Source of the DNA: Actinomycetales bacterium
GTDB lineage: Bacteria; Actinomycetota; Actinomycetes; S36-B12
Length of the DNA stretch: 32,747 bases
NCBI GenBank assembly: GCA_016125355.1
Contig: WGLX01000029.1
Location: 1 to 32,747 of the forward strand
Reading direction: 5' to 3'
The translations under genes and the position numbers were made by a program. The notes under the pieces were generated by a model, which saw only the letters and a program-made list of their open reading frames with translations, ran no database searches and was not told the DNA's origin. This document shows, piece by piece, positions 18,244 to 25,191 of the stretch (positions are counted from its first letter, which is position 1; every line of letters starts with the position of its first letter).

Positions 18244-20400
18244 ATGTCCGCCCCCGGCAAGGTCTCGGCAGTCGACCACGGTTCGGCGGTGGCGCCGGAT
18301 CCCGTCTTCCGGCATCGGGTCCCGATCGACGGGCTGCGTGCGGTGGCGGTCCTCCTCGTGCTCCTGTTCCACGCCGGAATGCCGGGGATGGCCAACGGAT
18401 ATGTCGGGGTGGACGTCTTCTTCGTGCTGTCGGGCTACCTGATCACCACGCTGCTCGTACGCGAGCGATGGGCCACCGGGCGGATCTCCCTCATCGGCTT
18501 CTACGCCCGCCGGATGCGCCGGCTGCTCCCGGCGGCCATCCTCGTCCTCGTCGTCACGGCGATCGCCTACCGGCTCCTCGCCGATCCCCTCGACCTGCTC
18601 GCCAACCGAGCAGGCTTCGGCTGGGCGGCGGTGTACCTGTCGAACTGGTACTTCCTGGCGCACTCGCAGGACTACTTCGCCGTGTCGGACGCCCCGAGCC
18701 CCGTCCTGCACTACTGGTCACTGGGGGTGGAGGAGCAGTTCTACCTCGCCTGGCCGCTCGTTCTCGTCGGATTGCTCGGACTCCTGGCGGCGCGGCGCCG
18801 CCTCCTCGCCCCCGCACTCACGGCGCTCGCCGCCGGGGGGCTGCTGCTCTCGTGGTGGATGGACGCCGCCAACCCGACGGGCGCCTACTTCAACACCTTC
18901 GCCCGCGTCTACCAGCTGCTGGCGGGTGCCGCCCTGGCCGTATGGCTGGCCCGCCGCGGGGAGCGGACGGCACCAGCGTCGCGATCAGCCTCGCGATCCC
19001 GGCGATCCCGGTTGGGCGCCGGTGCCATCGGAGCCAGTGGGGTGATCCTCGCGCTCGTGCTGGTCGCCGGGGAGGCCCTCAGCCCCTGGCTCGTCGGGGT
19101 GATCGGGGTCGGCGCCACCGTGGGGTTCCTGGCGGGCATCGAGCTGAGTCCCGAATCCCGGCTCCTGCGCCCCCTCGTGTCCGTGCCAGCGGTGCGGATC
19201 GGTGGCTGGTCGTACGCGATGTACCTGTGGCACTGGCCCGTGATCGTCCTCGGGGCACTGGCGCTGCCGTGGACGACAGGCCTCGTCTGGCCGCTGCGCG
19301 TCCTGCTGGTGCTGGCGGTCACTGTCGGCCTGTCGGCAGCGACCGGACGCCTCGTGGAGGCCCGCACGCGGCGGATCTCGCTGCGGACCGGCCCGCAGCG
19401 ACAGGTGGCCATCGCGACCGGGCTGGCCGCCTCGCTCGCCTGCGGTGCGCTCGTGCTCGGTGTCGTCCAGGCTCCGATGCGCGTCCAGCAGATGGCGGCC
19501 ATCGCGTCGGCGGGTCAGGTCGACGACAGTTCGGCCACGACGGCCACCGTCGATGTCGTCCAGGCACCCGCCGACACGACCGCGCCATCGGATGCCGCGA
19601 CGGATCCCGGTCCCGCGGCGTCACGGTTCCACACCGCCGAGGCCCGAGGACGCCCGTCCACCGTCCTGCTCATCGGGGACTCGCACGCGGAGCTGTGGCG
19701 GGAGGGCTTCCTCGATGCCGCCTCCAGGCTCGGCTTCACGGGCATCATGATCACCTCGTCCGGGTGTCCCTGGATGGACCTGCCGGCCCTCAGCGGGCAG
19801 ACGGGCGAGCCCGTCGACTGCCAGGACAAGCTCTGGAAGCCCGCCCTGGAGGCCGCCCGCACCTACCAACCCGACCTGGTGATCCTCATCTCGAGGTCGG
19901 TGCTCAGCAGGCACCTCGTCATCAACGGCCAGGTGCTCCGCTCCGGAGACCCGGGATGGGCGAGCGTCATGTCCGCCGGGGTTCGGACATCCCTTGCGCA
20001 GATGGTCCCGCTGGCCAAGCAGATCGCCCTGGTCGAGCCGTACCCGCTGACCCGGACGCCCATGATCGACTGCCTGAGCACGGGAGCCCCGCCCGCGTCC
20101 TGCGATCAGCTGGCCTGGCAGATGCCGGGGACGGAATCGGTGCTCCCGCTCTACCGTCAGCTCGCGTCCACGTACCCGAACGTGACCTCGGTCTCGCTGG
20201 CCGACCTGATCTGCCCCGGGGGCATCTGCCCGGCCGAGGTCGACGGCCTGCCGACCTTCGCCGACGACAACCACCTCACGCACGCGTTCGCCGCCACGCT
20301 GGTGCCCGGCCTGCTGCAGGTGCTCGCCGACGACGGCATGCTCGTCCGAGGTGCCTCCGGGACCCCCGTCGCCGAACCAGAGGTAGGCTCACTCCCATGA
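18244..20400 (+). CDS. OafA/YrhL-type O-acyltransferase with C-terminal SGNH domain
   Basis: This is a 718-residue membrane acyltransferase. Residues from about 25 to 420 form the acyltransferase-3 domain with about ten transmembrane helices. It carries the catalytic-type His 43 (LLFHAG), the GYVGVDVFFVLSGYLIT motif, FYARRMRRLLPA and the SLGVEEQFYLAWP motif. After a Thr/Ala-rich linker (about 425-465) comes an extracytoplasmic SGNH domain with GDSH (Ser 480) and DDNH (Asp 674 and His 677). Two-domain proteins of this type pass an acyl group, usually acetyl, across the membrane and place it on surface glycans or peptidoglycan. Its stop overlaps the start of the DLW-39 gene as ATGA (20397-20400). 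Confidence 0.9.
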   Translation: MSAPGKVSAVDHGSAVAPDPVFRHRVPIDGLRAVAVLLVLLFHAGMPGMANGYVGVDVFFVLSGYLITTLLVRERWATGRISLIGFYARRMRRLLPAAILVLVVTAIAYRLLADPLDLLANRAGFGWAAVYLSNWYFLAHSQDYFAVSDAPSPVLHYWSLGVEEQFYLAWPLVLVGLLGLLAARRRLLAPALTALAAGGLLLSWWMDAANPTGAYFNTFARVYQLLAGAALAVWLARRGERTAPASRSASRSRRSRLGAGAIGASGVILALVLVAGEALSPWLVGVIGVGATVGFLAGIELSPESRLLRPLVSVPAVRIGGWSYAMYLWHWPVIVLGALALPWTTGLVWPLRVLLVLAVTVGLSAATGRLVEARTRRISLRTGPQRQVAIATGLAASLACGALVLGVVQAPMRVQQMAAIASAGQVDDSSATTATVDVVQAPADTTAPSDAATDPGPAASRFHTAEARGRPSTVLLIGDSHAELWREGFLDAASRLGFTGIMITSSGCPWMDLPALSGQTGEPVDCQDKLWKPALEAARTYQPDLVILISRSVLSRHLVINGQVLRSGDPGWASVMSAGVRTSLAQMVPLAKQIALVEPYPLTRTPMIDCLSTGAPPASCDQLAWQMPGTESVLPLYRQLASTYPNVTSVSLADLICPGGICPAEVDGLPTFADDNHLTHAFAATLVPGLLQVLADDGMLVRGASGTPVAEPEVGSLP
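20384..20389 (+). promoter_or_regulatory. candidate -10 of leaderless DLW-39 transcript
   Basis: TAGGCT lies inside the last codons of the acyltransferase gene, seven bases before the ATG at 20397. It is the same hexamer, with the same seven-base distance, as at 13058. It would give the small gene, and perhaps tRNA-Ala, its own transcription. Confidence 0.5.
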
Positions 20401-20522
20401 AGAAGCTGCTTGTGCTCGTCCTGCTCGCCGGGATCGGCTACGTCGTGTACCGCCAGATCGCTGCTCGCAAGGCCGAGCAGGACCTCTGGTCCGAGGTGAC
20501 CGCGGAGCCGGACCTGCGCTAG
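20397..20522 (+). CDS. DLW-39 family small membrane protein
   Basis: This encodes 41 residues: MKKLLVLVLLAGIGYVVYRQ, followed by IAARKAEQDLWSEVTAEPDLR. The N-terminal half is one hydrophobic helix behind two lysines. The second half carries the AEQDLWxE motif that names the DLW-39 family, short proteins conserved across Actinomycetota near the origin. Function is not known. The gene is easily missed because a longer overlapping frame hides it. Its ATG overlaps the acyltransferase stop, and its own TAGGCT element seven bases upstream suggests leaderless expression. It ends 21 bases before tRNA-Ala, restoring the core gene order after the accessory region. Confidence 0.88.
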   Translation: MKKLLVLVLLAGIGYVVYRQIAARKAEQDLWSEVTAEPDLR

Positions 20523-20543
20523 CGCATCGTCTCAACCCCGCCG

Positions 20544-20616
20544 GGGGGCTTAGCTCAGCTGGTAGAGCGCTGCCTTTGCAAGGCAGAAGTCAGGGGTTCG
20601 AGTCCCCTAGCCTCCA
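20544..20616 (+). tRNA. tRNA-Ala (anticodon TGC)
   Basis: The 73-base cloverleaf has acceptor GGGGGCT (20544-20550) pairing with AGCCTCC (20609-20615), including one G-U pair, and discriminator A at 20616. The D-arm is GCTCAGCTGGTAGAGC. The anticodon arm is CTGCC-TTTGCAA-GGCAG with anticodon TGC. The T-arm is AGGGG-TTCGAGT-CCCCT. CCA is not encoded. No TANNNT element stands at the distance seen for the other two tRNAs, so it may be read through from the DLW-39 transcript. Confidence 0.97.
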
Positions 20617-20670
20617 CTCGACGTCCGCACGCTCCCCCTCAGGCCCACTCCCGAACGGCAGGTTGACCCC

Positions 20671-21189
20671 ATGACGACGACCGCGACCATCCACACCAAC
20701 CTCGGCGACATCAGGATCAACCTGTTCGACCTGCAGGCACCCAAGACTGTGCGCAACTTCACCGGCCTTGCCGAGGGCACCAAGGAGTGGACCGATCCGC
20801 GCGTCCGCGCCAAGTCGACGGCCCCGCTGTACGACGGGACGATCTTCCACAGGGTCATCTCCGGCTTCATGATCCAGGGCGGTGATCCGCTGGGCACGGG
20901 CACCGGAGGGCCGGGCTACCGGTTCGAGGACGAGTTCCACCCGGAGCTGAGCTTCGACCGGCCCTACCTGCTGGCCATGGCCAACGCGGGCCCCAACACC
21001 AACGGCTCGCAGTTCTTCATCACCGTGGCCCCGACCACGTGGCTGAACTTCAAGCACAGCATCTTCGGTGAAGTCGCCGATCAGGAGTCCCGCGACGTCG
21101 TCGATGCCATCGCCGCCGCCGAGACCGGACCCGGCGACCGGCCTCGCACGGACGTGGTCATCTCCTCGATCGACATCGCGCGCGACTAG
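20671..21189 (+). CDS. ppiA: cyclophilin-type peptidyl-prolyl cis-trans isomerase
   Basis: This is a 172-residue cytoplasmic cyclophilin (no signal peptide) that speeds proline cis-trans isomerisation in protein folding. The active-site segment YDGTIFHRVISGFMIQGGDP carries the catalytic-type Arg. NTNGSQFFITVAP lines the pocket, and TTWLNFKHSIFGEV supplies the Trp associated with cyclosporin binding in sensitive members. The ATG is 54 bases downstream of tRNA-Ala, with a weak GCAGG ribosome binding site. Position after tRNA-Ala matches mycobacterial ppiA. Confidence 0.95.
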   Translation: MTTTATIHTNLGDIRINLFDLQAPKTVRNFTGLAEGTKEWTDPRVRAKSTAPLYDGTIFHRVISGFMIQGGDPLGTGTGGPGYRFEDEFHPELSFDRPYLLAMANAGPNTNGSQFFITVAPTTWLNFKHSIFGEVADQESRDVVDAIAAAETGPGDRPRTDVVISSIDIARD

Positions 21190-21212
21190 TCCCACGCCGC
21201 TTCCCGAATCGC

Positions 21213-22091
21213 GTGTCCGAGCCTGTTCCGAAGCCGGCCCAGCCGGTCATGGCCTCGTGCTATCGGCATCCGGACCGGCCGACGGGCATCCGCTGCGCTC
21301 GCTGCGAGCGGCCCATCTGCAATGAGTGCATGACCCCGGCCCCGGTCGGCTTCCAGTGCCCTGAGTGCGTGGCCGGGGCAGCGGCCCGAACCCGGCAGCC
21401 GACGACCGTTGCCGGTGGCACCCCGATCAATCGTCCGCTCGTCACGTACGGGCTCATCGGCATCAATGCGGCGATCTTCCTCCTCCAGGTGGCCGTCGGC
21501 ATCAATGCCGTGGCCGGCGACTGGGGCATGTGGCCGGTCGGCATCGCGATCGGGGGCGAGTCGTGGCGTCTCGTCACCGCAGCCTTCCTCCATGGATCCT
21601 GGCTGCACCTCGCGTTCAACATGTACGTGCTGTTCGCGCTCGGTCCGACGCTCGAGCGGATCCTTGGGCACGGCCGCTACCTGACGCTGTACGTGCTCGC
21701 CGCGCTCGGCGGGGGCGTGGCGTCCTATGCGTTCTCCGATTTCCGCACGGTCTCCGTGGGCGCCAGCGGCGCGATCTTCGGCCTCATGGGGGCCCTGGTC
21801 GTCGCGGGCCGGCGCCTGCGGTACGACATCACGCAGGTGCTCGTCCTGCTCGGCATCAACGTGGTGATCGGGTTCGTCTCGCCCGGCGTGGACTGGCGTG
21901 CGCATCTCGGCGGCCTCGTGACCGGTGCCGTGGTGGCGGCGATCATGGTCTTCGCGCCGCGGAGACATCGAACCGCCGTCCAGGTGGCCGGCCTGCTGGG
22001 GGTCGTCCTCGTCCTGGCGGCGCTCGCGGCCTGGCGAACGGCCCAGATCAACGACATGCTCGTCCCGCTGGGGCAGATCACCCTGGGCTGA
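21213..22091 (+). CDS. rhomboid family intramembrane serine protease with zinc-binding N-terminus
   Basis: This is a 292-residue membrane protease. The cytoplasmic N-terminus (16-52) is a B-box-like zinc-binding module with Cys/His ligands in CYRHPDRPTGIRCARC, CNEC and CPEC. The rhomboid core has about six transmembrane helices with HGSWLHLAFNMYVL (the HxxxN motif), the catalytic Ser 185 in GASGAIFG and the catalytic His 231 in WRAHLGG. A seventh hydrophobic segment follows near the C-terminus. It would cleave transmembrane substrates within the bilayer; substrates are unknown. The start is set at GTG 21213; an internal ATG at 21249 would shorten it by 12 residues but still keep the zinc ligands. 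Confidence 0.92.
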   Translation: MSEPVPKPAQPVMASCYRHPDRPTGIRCARCERPICNECMTPAPVGFQCPECVAGAAARTRQPTTVAGGTPINRPLVTYGLIGINAAIFLLQVAVGINAVAGDWGMWPVGIAIGGESWRLVTAAFLHGSWLHLAFNMYVLFALGPTLERILGHGRYLTLYVLAALGGGVASYAFSDFRTVSVGASGAIFGLMGALVVAGRRLRYDITQVLVLLGINVVIGFVSPGVDWRAHLGGLVTGAVVAAIMVFAPRRHRTAVQVAGLLGVVLVLAALAAWRTAQINDMLVPLGQITLG

Positions 22092-22134
22092 CCCAGGACC
22101 GCGGGGCGCATGCGCCGAGGTCTGGGGTCATAAT
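22090..22134 (+). promoter_or_regulatory. imperfect hairpin followed by leaderless promoter of the thiolase
   Basis: The rhomboid stop is followed by GACCC (22090-22094), which pairs with GGGTC (22125-22129). Inside lies the perfect palindrome GGCGCATGCGCC (22105-22116). The structure may end rhomboid transcription. Directly after it, CATAAT (22129-22134) is a good -10 hexamer standing six bases before the ATG at 22141, without any Shine-Dalgarno sequence. The hairpin occupies the place where a -35 would be. Confidence 0.5.
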
Positions 22135-22140
22135 GGGGGC

Positions 22141-23301
22141 ATGACTCACGACGCCGTCATCGTGTCCGCTGTTCGCACCCCGGTGGGGATCGGAAAGCCC
22201 GGCAAGGGCGTGCTCTCCGAGGTCCATCCCGCCGACCTGTCCGCACTCGTGCTGCGGGAGGTGGTCGGCCGGGTCGGCGTGGATCCGTCGGAGGTCGACG
22301 ACGTCATCTGGGGATGTGTCTCCCAGTCCGGGGAGCAGAGCGCCAACATCGCGCGCAATGCGGTGCTGTCGGCCGGCTTCCCGGAGGAGATCACCGGGGT
22401 CACGATCGATCGCCAGTGCGGTTCCAGCCAGCAGGCGGCCACCTTCGCAGCCGCGGGCGTCATCGCCGGGCACTACGACATGGTGATCGCCGGTGGCGTG
22501 GAGTCGATGTCCCGGGTGCCGATGTTCTCCAACATGGTCGGCGGCGAGGGCCCGTTCCCGACGAGCATGAAGGACCGGTACGCCGGCGGGCTCGTCAATC
22601 AGGGCATCAGTGCCGAGATGATCGCCGAGAAGTGGAACCTCTCCCGCACCTACCTCGATGAGCTCGCGGCCGCCTCCCAGCAGCGTGCCGCACAGGCCTG
22701 GGAGGACGGCCTGTTCGACGAGGAGACCATCGACGTGCCCACGCCGGCGGGCGTCGTCACGCGGGACCAGGGAGTGCGGCCCGATACGACGGTCGAGACC
22801 CTGGCCGGGCTGCCGACCCCGTTCATGGAGGGTGGCCGAGTGACGGCCGGGAACGCGTCGCAGATCTCCGACGGCTCCGCGGCCGTCCTCATCACCACGT
22901 CGGAGCGCGCCAAGGAGCTTGGACTGACCCCCCTCGTGCGGATCCACAGCGTCGCCATGGCCGGGGTGGACCCGATCATCATGCTGACCGGCCCGATCCC
23001 CGCCACCGAGAAGGTGCTGCGGCGGTCCGGCCTCGACATCGGCGACATCGGCGCCTTCGAGGTCAATGAGGCCTTCGCCTCGGTGCTCGGAGCGTGGTAC
23101 GCCGAGACGGGGGCAGACCCCTTGCTCACGAACGCTCGGGGCGGCGCGATCGCGCTCGGGCACCCGCTCGGGGCCTCGGGGGCGCGGCTGCTGACGACGC
23201 TGGTGCACCGCATGCGCCAGGAGGACATCCGGTACGGCCTCCAGACGATGTGCGAGGGCGGCGGCATGGCGAACGCCATGATCCTCGAGCGCGTCGACTG
23301 A
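22141..23301 (+). CDS. thiolase (acetyl-CoA C-acyltransferase)
   Basis: This is a 386-residue thiolase that cleaves or forms 3-ketoacyl-CoA by exchange with coenzyme A, in fatty acid breakdown or acetoacetyl-CoA synthesis. It has the N-terminal VIVSAVRTPVG, the nucleophile Cys 93 in DRQCGSSQQA, the NEAFA motif, the His motif GGAIALGHPLGASG, and the second catalytic Cys in CEGGGMANA. Length and motifs are complete, so it should be active. Whether it is degradative or biosynthetic cannot be told from sequence. It is a single-gene unit with its own leaderless-type promoter. It is an insertion relative to the mycobacterial order and has no metabolic partner beside it. Confidence 0.93.
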   Translation: MTHDAVIVSAVRTPVGIGKPGKGVLSEVHPADLSALVLREVVGRVGVDPSEVDDVIWGCVSQSGEQSANIARNAVLSAGFPEEITGVTIDRQCGSSQQAATFAAAGVIAGHYDMVIAGGVESMSRVPMFSNMVGGEGPFPTSMKDRYAGGLVNQGISAEMIAEKWNLSRTYLDELAAASQQRAAQAWEDGLFDEETIDVPTPAGVVTRDQGVRPDTTVETLAGLPTPFMEGGRVTAGNASQISDGSAAVLITTSERAKELGLTPLVRIHSVAMAGVDPIIMLTGPIPATEKVLRRSGLDIGDIGAFEVNEAFASVLGAWYAETGADPLLTNARGGAIALGHPLGASGARLLTTLVHRMRQEDIRYGLQTMCEGGGMANAMILERVD

Positions 23302-23304
23302 CGG

Positions 23305-23313
23305 TTATCCACA
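23305..23313 (+). promoter_or_regulatory. perfect consensus DnaA box
   Basis: TTATCCACA matches the bacterial DnaA-binding consensus exactly. It starts three bases after the thiolase stop codon and two bases before a 22-bp palindrome. It is a single box, not a cluster, so it is unlikely to be an origin. It could titrate DnaA or regulate a neighbour. Confidence 0.55.
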
Positions 23314-23315
23314 GG

Positions 23316-23337
23316 TTCATCCCCAGCTGGGGATGAA
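23316..23337. repeat. 22-bp perfect palindrome between convergent genes
   Basis: The half-sites TTCATCCCCAG and CTGGGGATGAA are exact reverse complements with no spacer. The element lies in the 81-base gap between the convergent thiolase and crgA genes. It may be a bidirectional terminator, though no T-tract follows. It may also be a binding site for a dimeric protein. Its TTCATCCCCAG half resembles the neighbouring DnaA box context TTATCCACAG. Confidence 0.65.
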
Positions 23338-23382
23338 TGACACCCGTGTGATTCCCCCGTCAAACATGCGGGATGCGAAGTG

Positions 23383-23649
23383 CTACTTCCAGCGGGTGGC
23401 CAGCACGAACCCACCGGCGATGAAGGCGAAGCCGATGAGGACGTTCAGCAGCGCGCTGAGATCCCGCATGACCGGGATCTGGCTGCCGGCGATGTAGAAG
23501 ATGACGATGTAGGCGAGCCCGATGACGAACAGGGCGACCATGGTGGGGGCCAGCCAGGAGGGCGAACCGATGCGCGCGACCTTGCGCTCGCCCTTCGTCG
23601 TGGGCGGGGGCGTGTAGACGGCCTTCTTGCGGCCCTTCGACTCCGGCAC
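23383..23649 (-). CDS. crgA: cell division protein CrgA
   Basis: CrgA is a small membrane protein that interacts with FtsZ and septal peptidoglycan enzymes in Streptomyces and mycobacteria. The product is 88 residues from the GTG at 23649, which has GAGGAG four bases away. A basic cytoplasmic N-terminus (PESKGRKKAVYTPPP) leads to two transmembrane helices: residues about 34-55 (APTMVALFVIGLAYIVIFYI) and about 67-84. The family end is ALLNVLIGFAFIAGGFVLATRWK. Position beside DUF881, pabA and the pknB block is the conserved arrangement. Confidence 0.95.
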   Translation of the reverse strand: MPESKGRKKAVYTPPPTTKGERKVARIGSPSWLAPTMVALFVIGLAYIVIFYIAGSQIPVMRDLSALLNVLIGFAFIAGGFVLATRWK

Positions 23650-23711
23650 GGTGCTCCTCTCGAGGTTCTGCTCATCAAAGCCTGCCACACCCGGCCCGGG
23701 GGCTCTGCAGT

Positions 23712-23717
23712 TACCGT
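23712..23717 (+). promoter_or_regulatory. candidate -10 of leaderless DUF881 gene
   Basis: TACCGT is followed by six bases and then the GTG at 23724, with no Shine-Dalgarno sequence. It lies in the 74-base divergent gap with crgA. Confidence 0.45.
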
Positions 23718-23723
23718 TGTGAC

Positions 23724-24476
23724 GTGCGACGTCCGCAGCTGCCACTCACCCGACCCGGCCCTGCCGTGATCGTGGCTGGGCTGGTCGCCATGCTGGCCGG
23801 CCTGATGTTCGCGGCCGCCGCCTCGACGAGCCAGGGCACGGACCTGCGTGCCGAACGGGCCGTGGAGCTGCGCGACCTGGTCCGGGAGCGCTCCACGCGC
23901 GTGGACAATCTCGACGCCTCGGTATCCGCGCTGCAGCGGCGCGTCGACGACCTCTCGGAGGGACGCATCGGGGACCCGGAGGCCATTGCGGTGCGCAATG
24001 CCATCAGCAGCCTGCAGAGCAAGGCAGGCACGAGCGAGGTGACCGGGCGCGCCCTCGTCGTGACGTTGGACGACGCCCCCCTGCGCGAGCCCGATGACCC
24101 GCTGTGGCAGACGCTCACGCCCGACGACGTCATCGTCCATCAGGCCGACGTGCAGGCGGTCATCAACGCGATGTGGCAGGGGGGCGCGAAGGCCATCCAG
24201 GTCATGGATCAGCGGCTGATCTCGACGAGCTCGGTCCAGTGCGTCGGCAACACGCTCCTGCTGCAGGGGCGCGTCTACTCACCCCCGTACGTCATCACGG
24301 CGATCGGCCCGGTGAAGAAGATGCGGGGGGCGCTGCGAGCCGATCCCACCGTCGCGGCCTACCGGGACTGGGCCGCGGCGGTCGGCCTCGGTTACCAGGC
24401 GAAGCGCCACAACCCGGTCACCATTCCGGGTTACGAGGGGCCGATCGCCATGGAGTACGCGACTCCGGGAGAATGA
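23724..24476 (+). CDS. DUF881 membrane-anchored protein
   Basis: This is a 250-residue protein of the DUF881 family, which resembles YlxW/YlxX proteins near division genes in Gram-positive bacteria. One N-terminal transmembrane helix (about 14-33, VIVAGLVAMLAGLMFAAAAS) is followed by a heptad-like coiled coil (about 40-75, rich in E, R, L and V). The conserved outer domain starts around GRALVVTLDDAPL and contains NAMWQGGAKAIQVMDQRLISTSSV and CVGNTLLLQGRVYSPPYVITAIGP. It probably sits with its domain outside the membrane. Function is unknown; constant linkage with crgA and pknB suggests a role in the envelope or in division. pabA starts four bases after its stop. Confidence 0.88.
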   Translation: MRRPQLPLTRPGPAVIVAGLVAMLAGLMFAAAASTSQGTDLRAERAVELRDLVRERSTRVDNLDASVSALQRRVDDLSEGRIGDPEAIAVRNAISSLQSKAGTSEVTGRALVVTLDDAPLREPDDPLWQTLTPDDVIVHQADVQAVINAMWQGGAKAIQVMDQRLISTSSVQCVGNTLLLQGRVYSPPYVITAIGPVKKMRGALRADPTVAAYRDWAAAVGLGYQAKRHNPVTIPGYEGPIAMEYATPGE

Positions 24477-24480
24477 CGCC

Positions 24481-25098
24481 GTGGTCCGGATCCTCGTCGT
24501 CGACAACTACGACTCCTTCGTCTTCAACCTCGTCCAGTACCTTGCGCAACTCGGTGCCGAGGTGGACGTACGGCGCAACGACGAGGTCACGCCGGACGAG
24601 GCCCGGACATACGACGGCGTGCTGCTCAGTCCCGGCCCGGGGACCCCCGAGGAGGCGGGCATCTGCATGGAGATCGTGCGCCAGTGCGCCGGGGATGTGC
24701 CGATCTTCGGCGTCTGCCTCGGCCACCAGGCGATCGCGGCGGCCTACGGTGCGCGGGTGGCTCGCGCGCCGGAGCTGCTTCATGGCAAGACGTCCGAGGT
24801 GCTGCACGAGGACACCGGGGTGCTGGCGGGGTTGCCGTCCCCGTTCACGGCGACGCGGTACCACTCCCTCGCCGTCGACCCGCAGACCGTGCCCGAGGTG
24901 CTCGAGGTGACCGGCGCGACGGACACCGGAGTCATCATGGCCATCCGGCATCGCGACCTGCCGGTCGAGGGCGTGCAGTTCCATCCGGAGTCGGTGCTCA
25001 CCGAGGGCGGTCACGCCATGCTGGCCAACTGGCTCGCCGAATGCGGCGACCCGGAGGCCCGCCAGCGGGCCACCACGCTCGCCCCCGTCGTCGGCTGA
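24481..25098 (+). CDS. pabA: aminodeoxychorismate/anthranilate synthase glutamine amidotransferase subunit
   Basis: This is a 205-residue class I glutamine amidotransferase that releases ammonia from glutamine for the chorismate-using partner, giving aminodeoxychorismate (folate) or anthranilate (tryptophan). The N-terminus VRILVVDNYDSFVFNLVQYL is typical. The catalytic triad is Cys 79 (FGVCLGHQ), His 168 and Glu 170 (VQFHPES). The oxyanion segment SPGPGTPEEAG is intact. The partner synthase is not in the window, so PabA and TrpG cannot be told apart; actinobacterial genes at this place are named either way. It is likely co-transcribed with DUF881 and ends at twin hairpins. Confidence 0.92.
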   Translation: MVRILVVDNYDSFVFNLVQYLAQLGAEVDVRRNDEVTPDEARTYDGVLLSPGPGTPEEAGICMEIVRQCAGDVPIFGVCLGHQAIAAAYGARVARAPELLHGKTSEVLHEDTGVLAGLPSPFTATRYHSLAVDPQTVPEVLEVTGATDTGVIMAIRHRDLPVEGVQFHPESVLTEGGHAMLANWLAECGDPEARQRATTLAPVVG

Positions 25099-25100
25099 GC

Positions 25101-25131
25101 CTCGTTTCTCCCACGTTGTGGGACAAGTGAG
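25101..25131. terminator. hairpin 1 after pabA
   Basis: CTCGTTTCTCCCAC (25101-25114) pairs with GTGGGACAAGTGAG (25118-25131) around the loop GTT. The stem has one C-C mismatch and two G-U type pairs. It starts three bases after the pabA stop. It shares the core CGTTTCTCCCAC with the second hairpin 47 bases on. No long T-tract follows. Confidence 0.55.
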
Positions 25132-25161
25132 CCAAAGGGTGCCCGCAGACCCGGCTATGCG

Positions 25162-25190
25162 TCGTTTCTCCCACTACGCGGGAGAAACGA
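25162..25190. terminator. hairpin 2, abutting the pknB stop
   Basis: TCGTTTCTCCC (25162-25172) pairs perfectly with GGGAGAAACGA (25180-25190) around ACTACGC. The stem ends two bases before the pknB stop (25192-25194). Read from the minus strand, the stem still folds, so it can serve both convergent genes. The T-run inside the arm may act as the tail on one strand. Its left arm repeats hairpin 1. Confidence 0.6.
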
Positions 25191-25191
25191 G

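Noticed and set aside
8155-20616. Integrative element with attachment sites at tRNA-Ile/tRNA-Ala
   Set aside because: The only similarity between the two ends is the shared T-arm. There is no integrase, recombinase, transposase or direct repeat of the tRNA 3' end inside the region.
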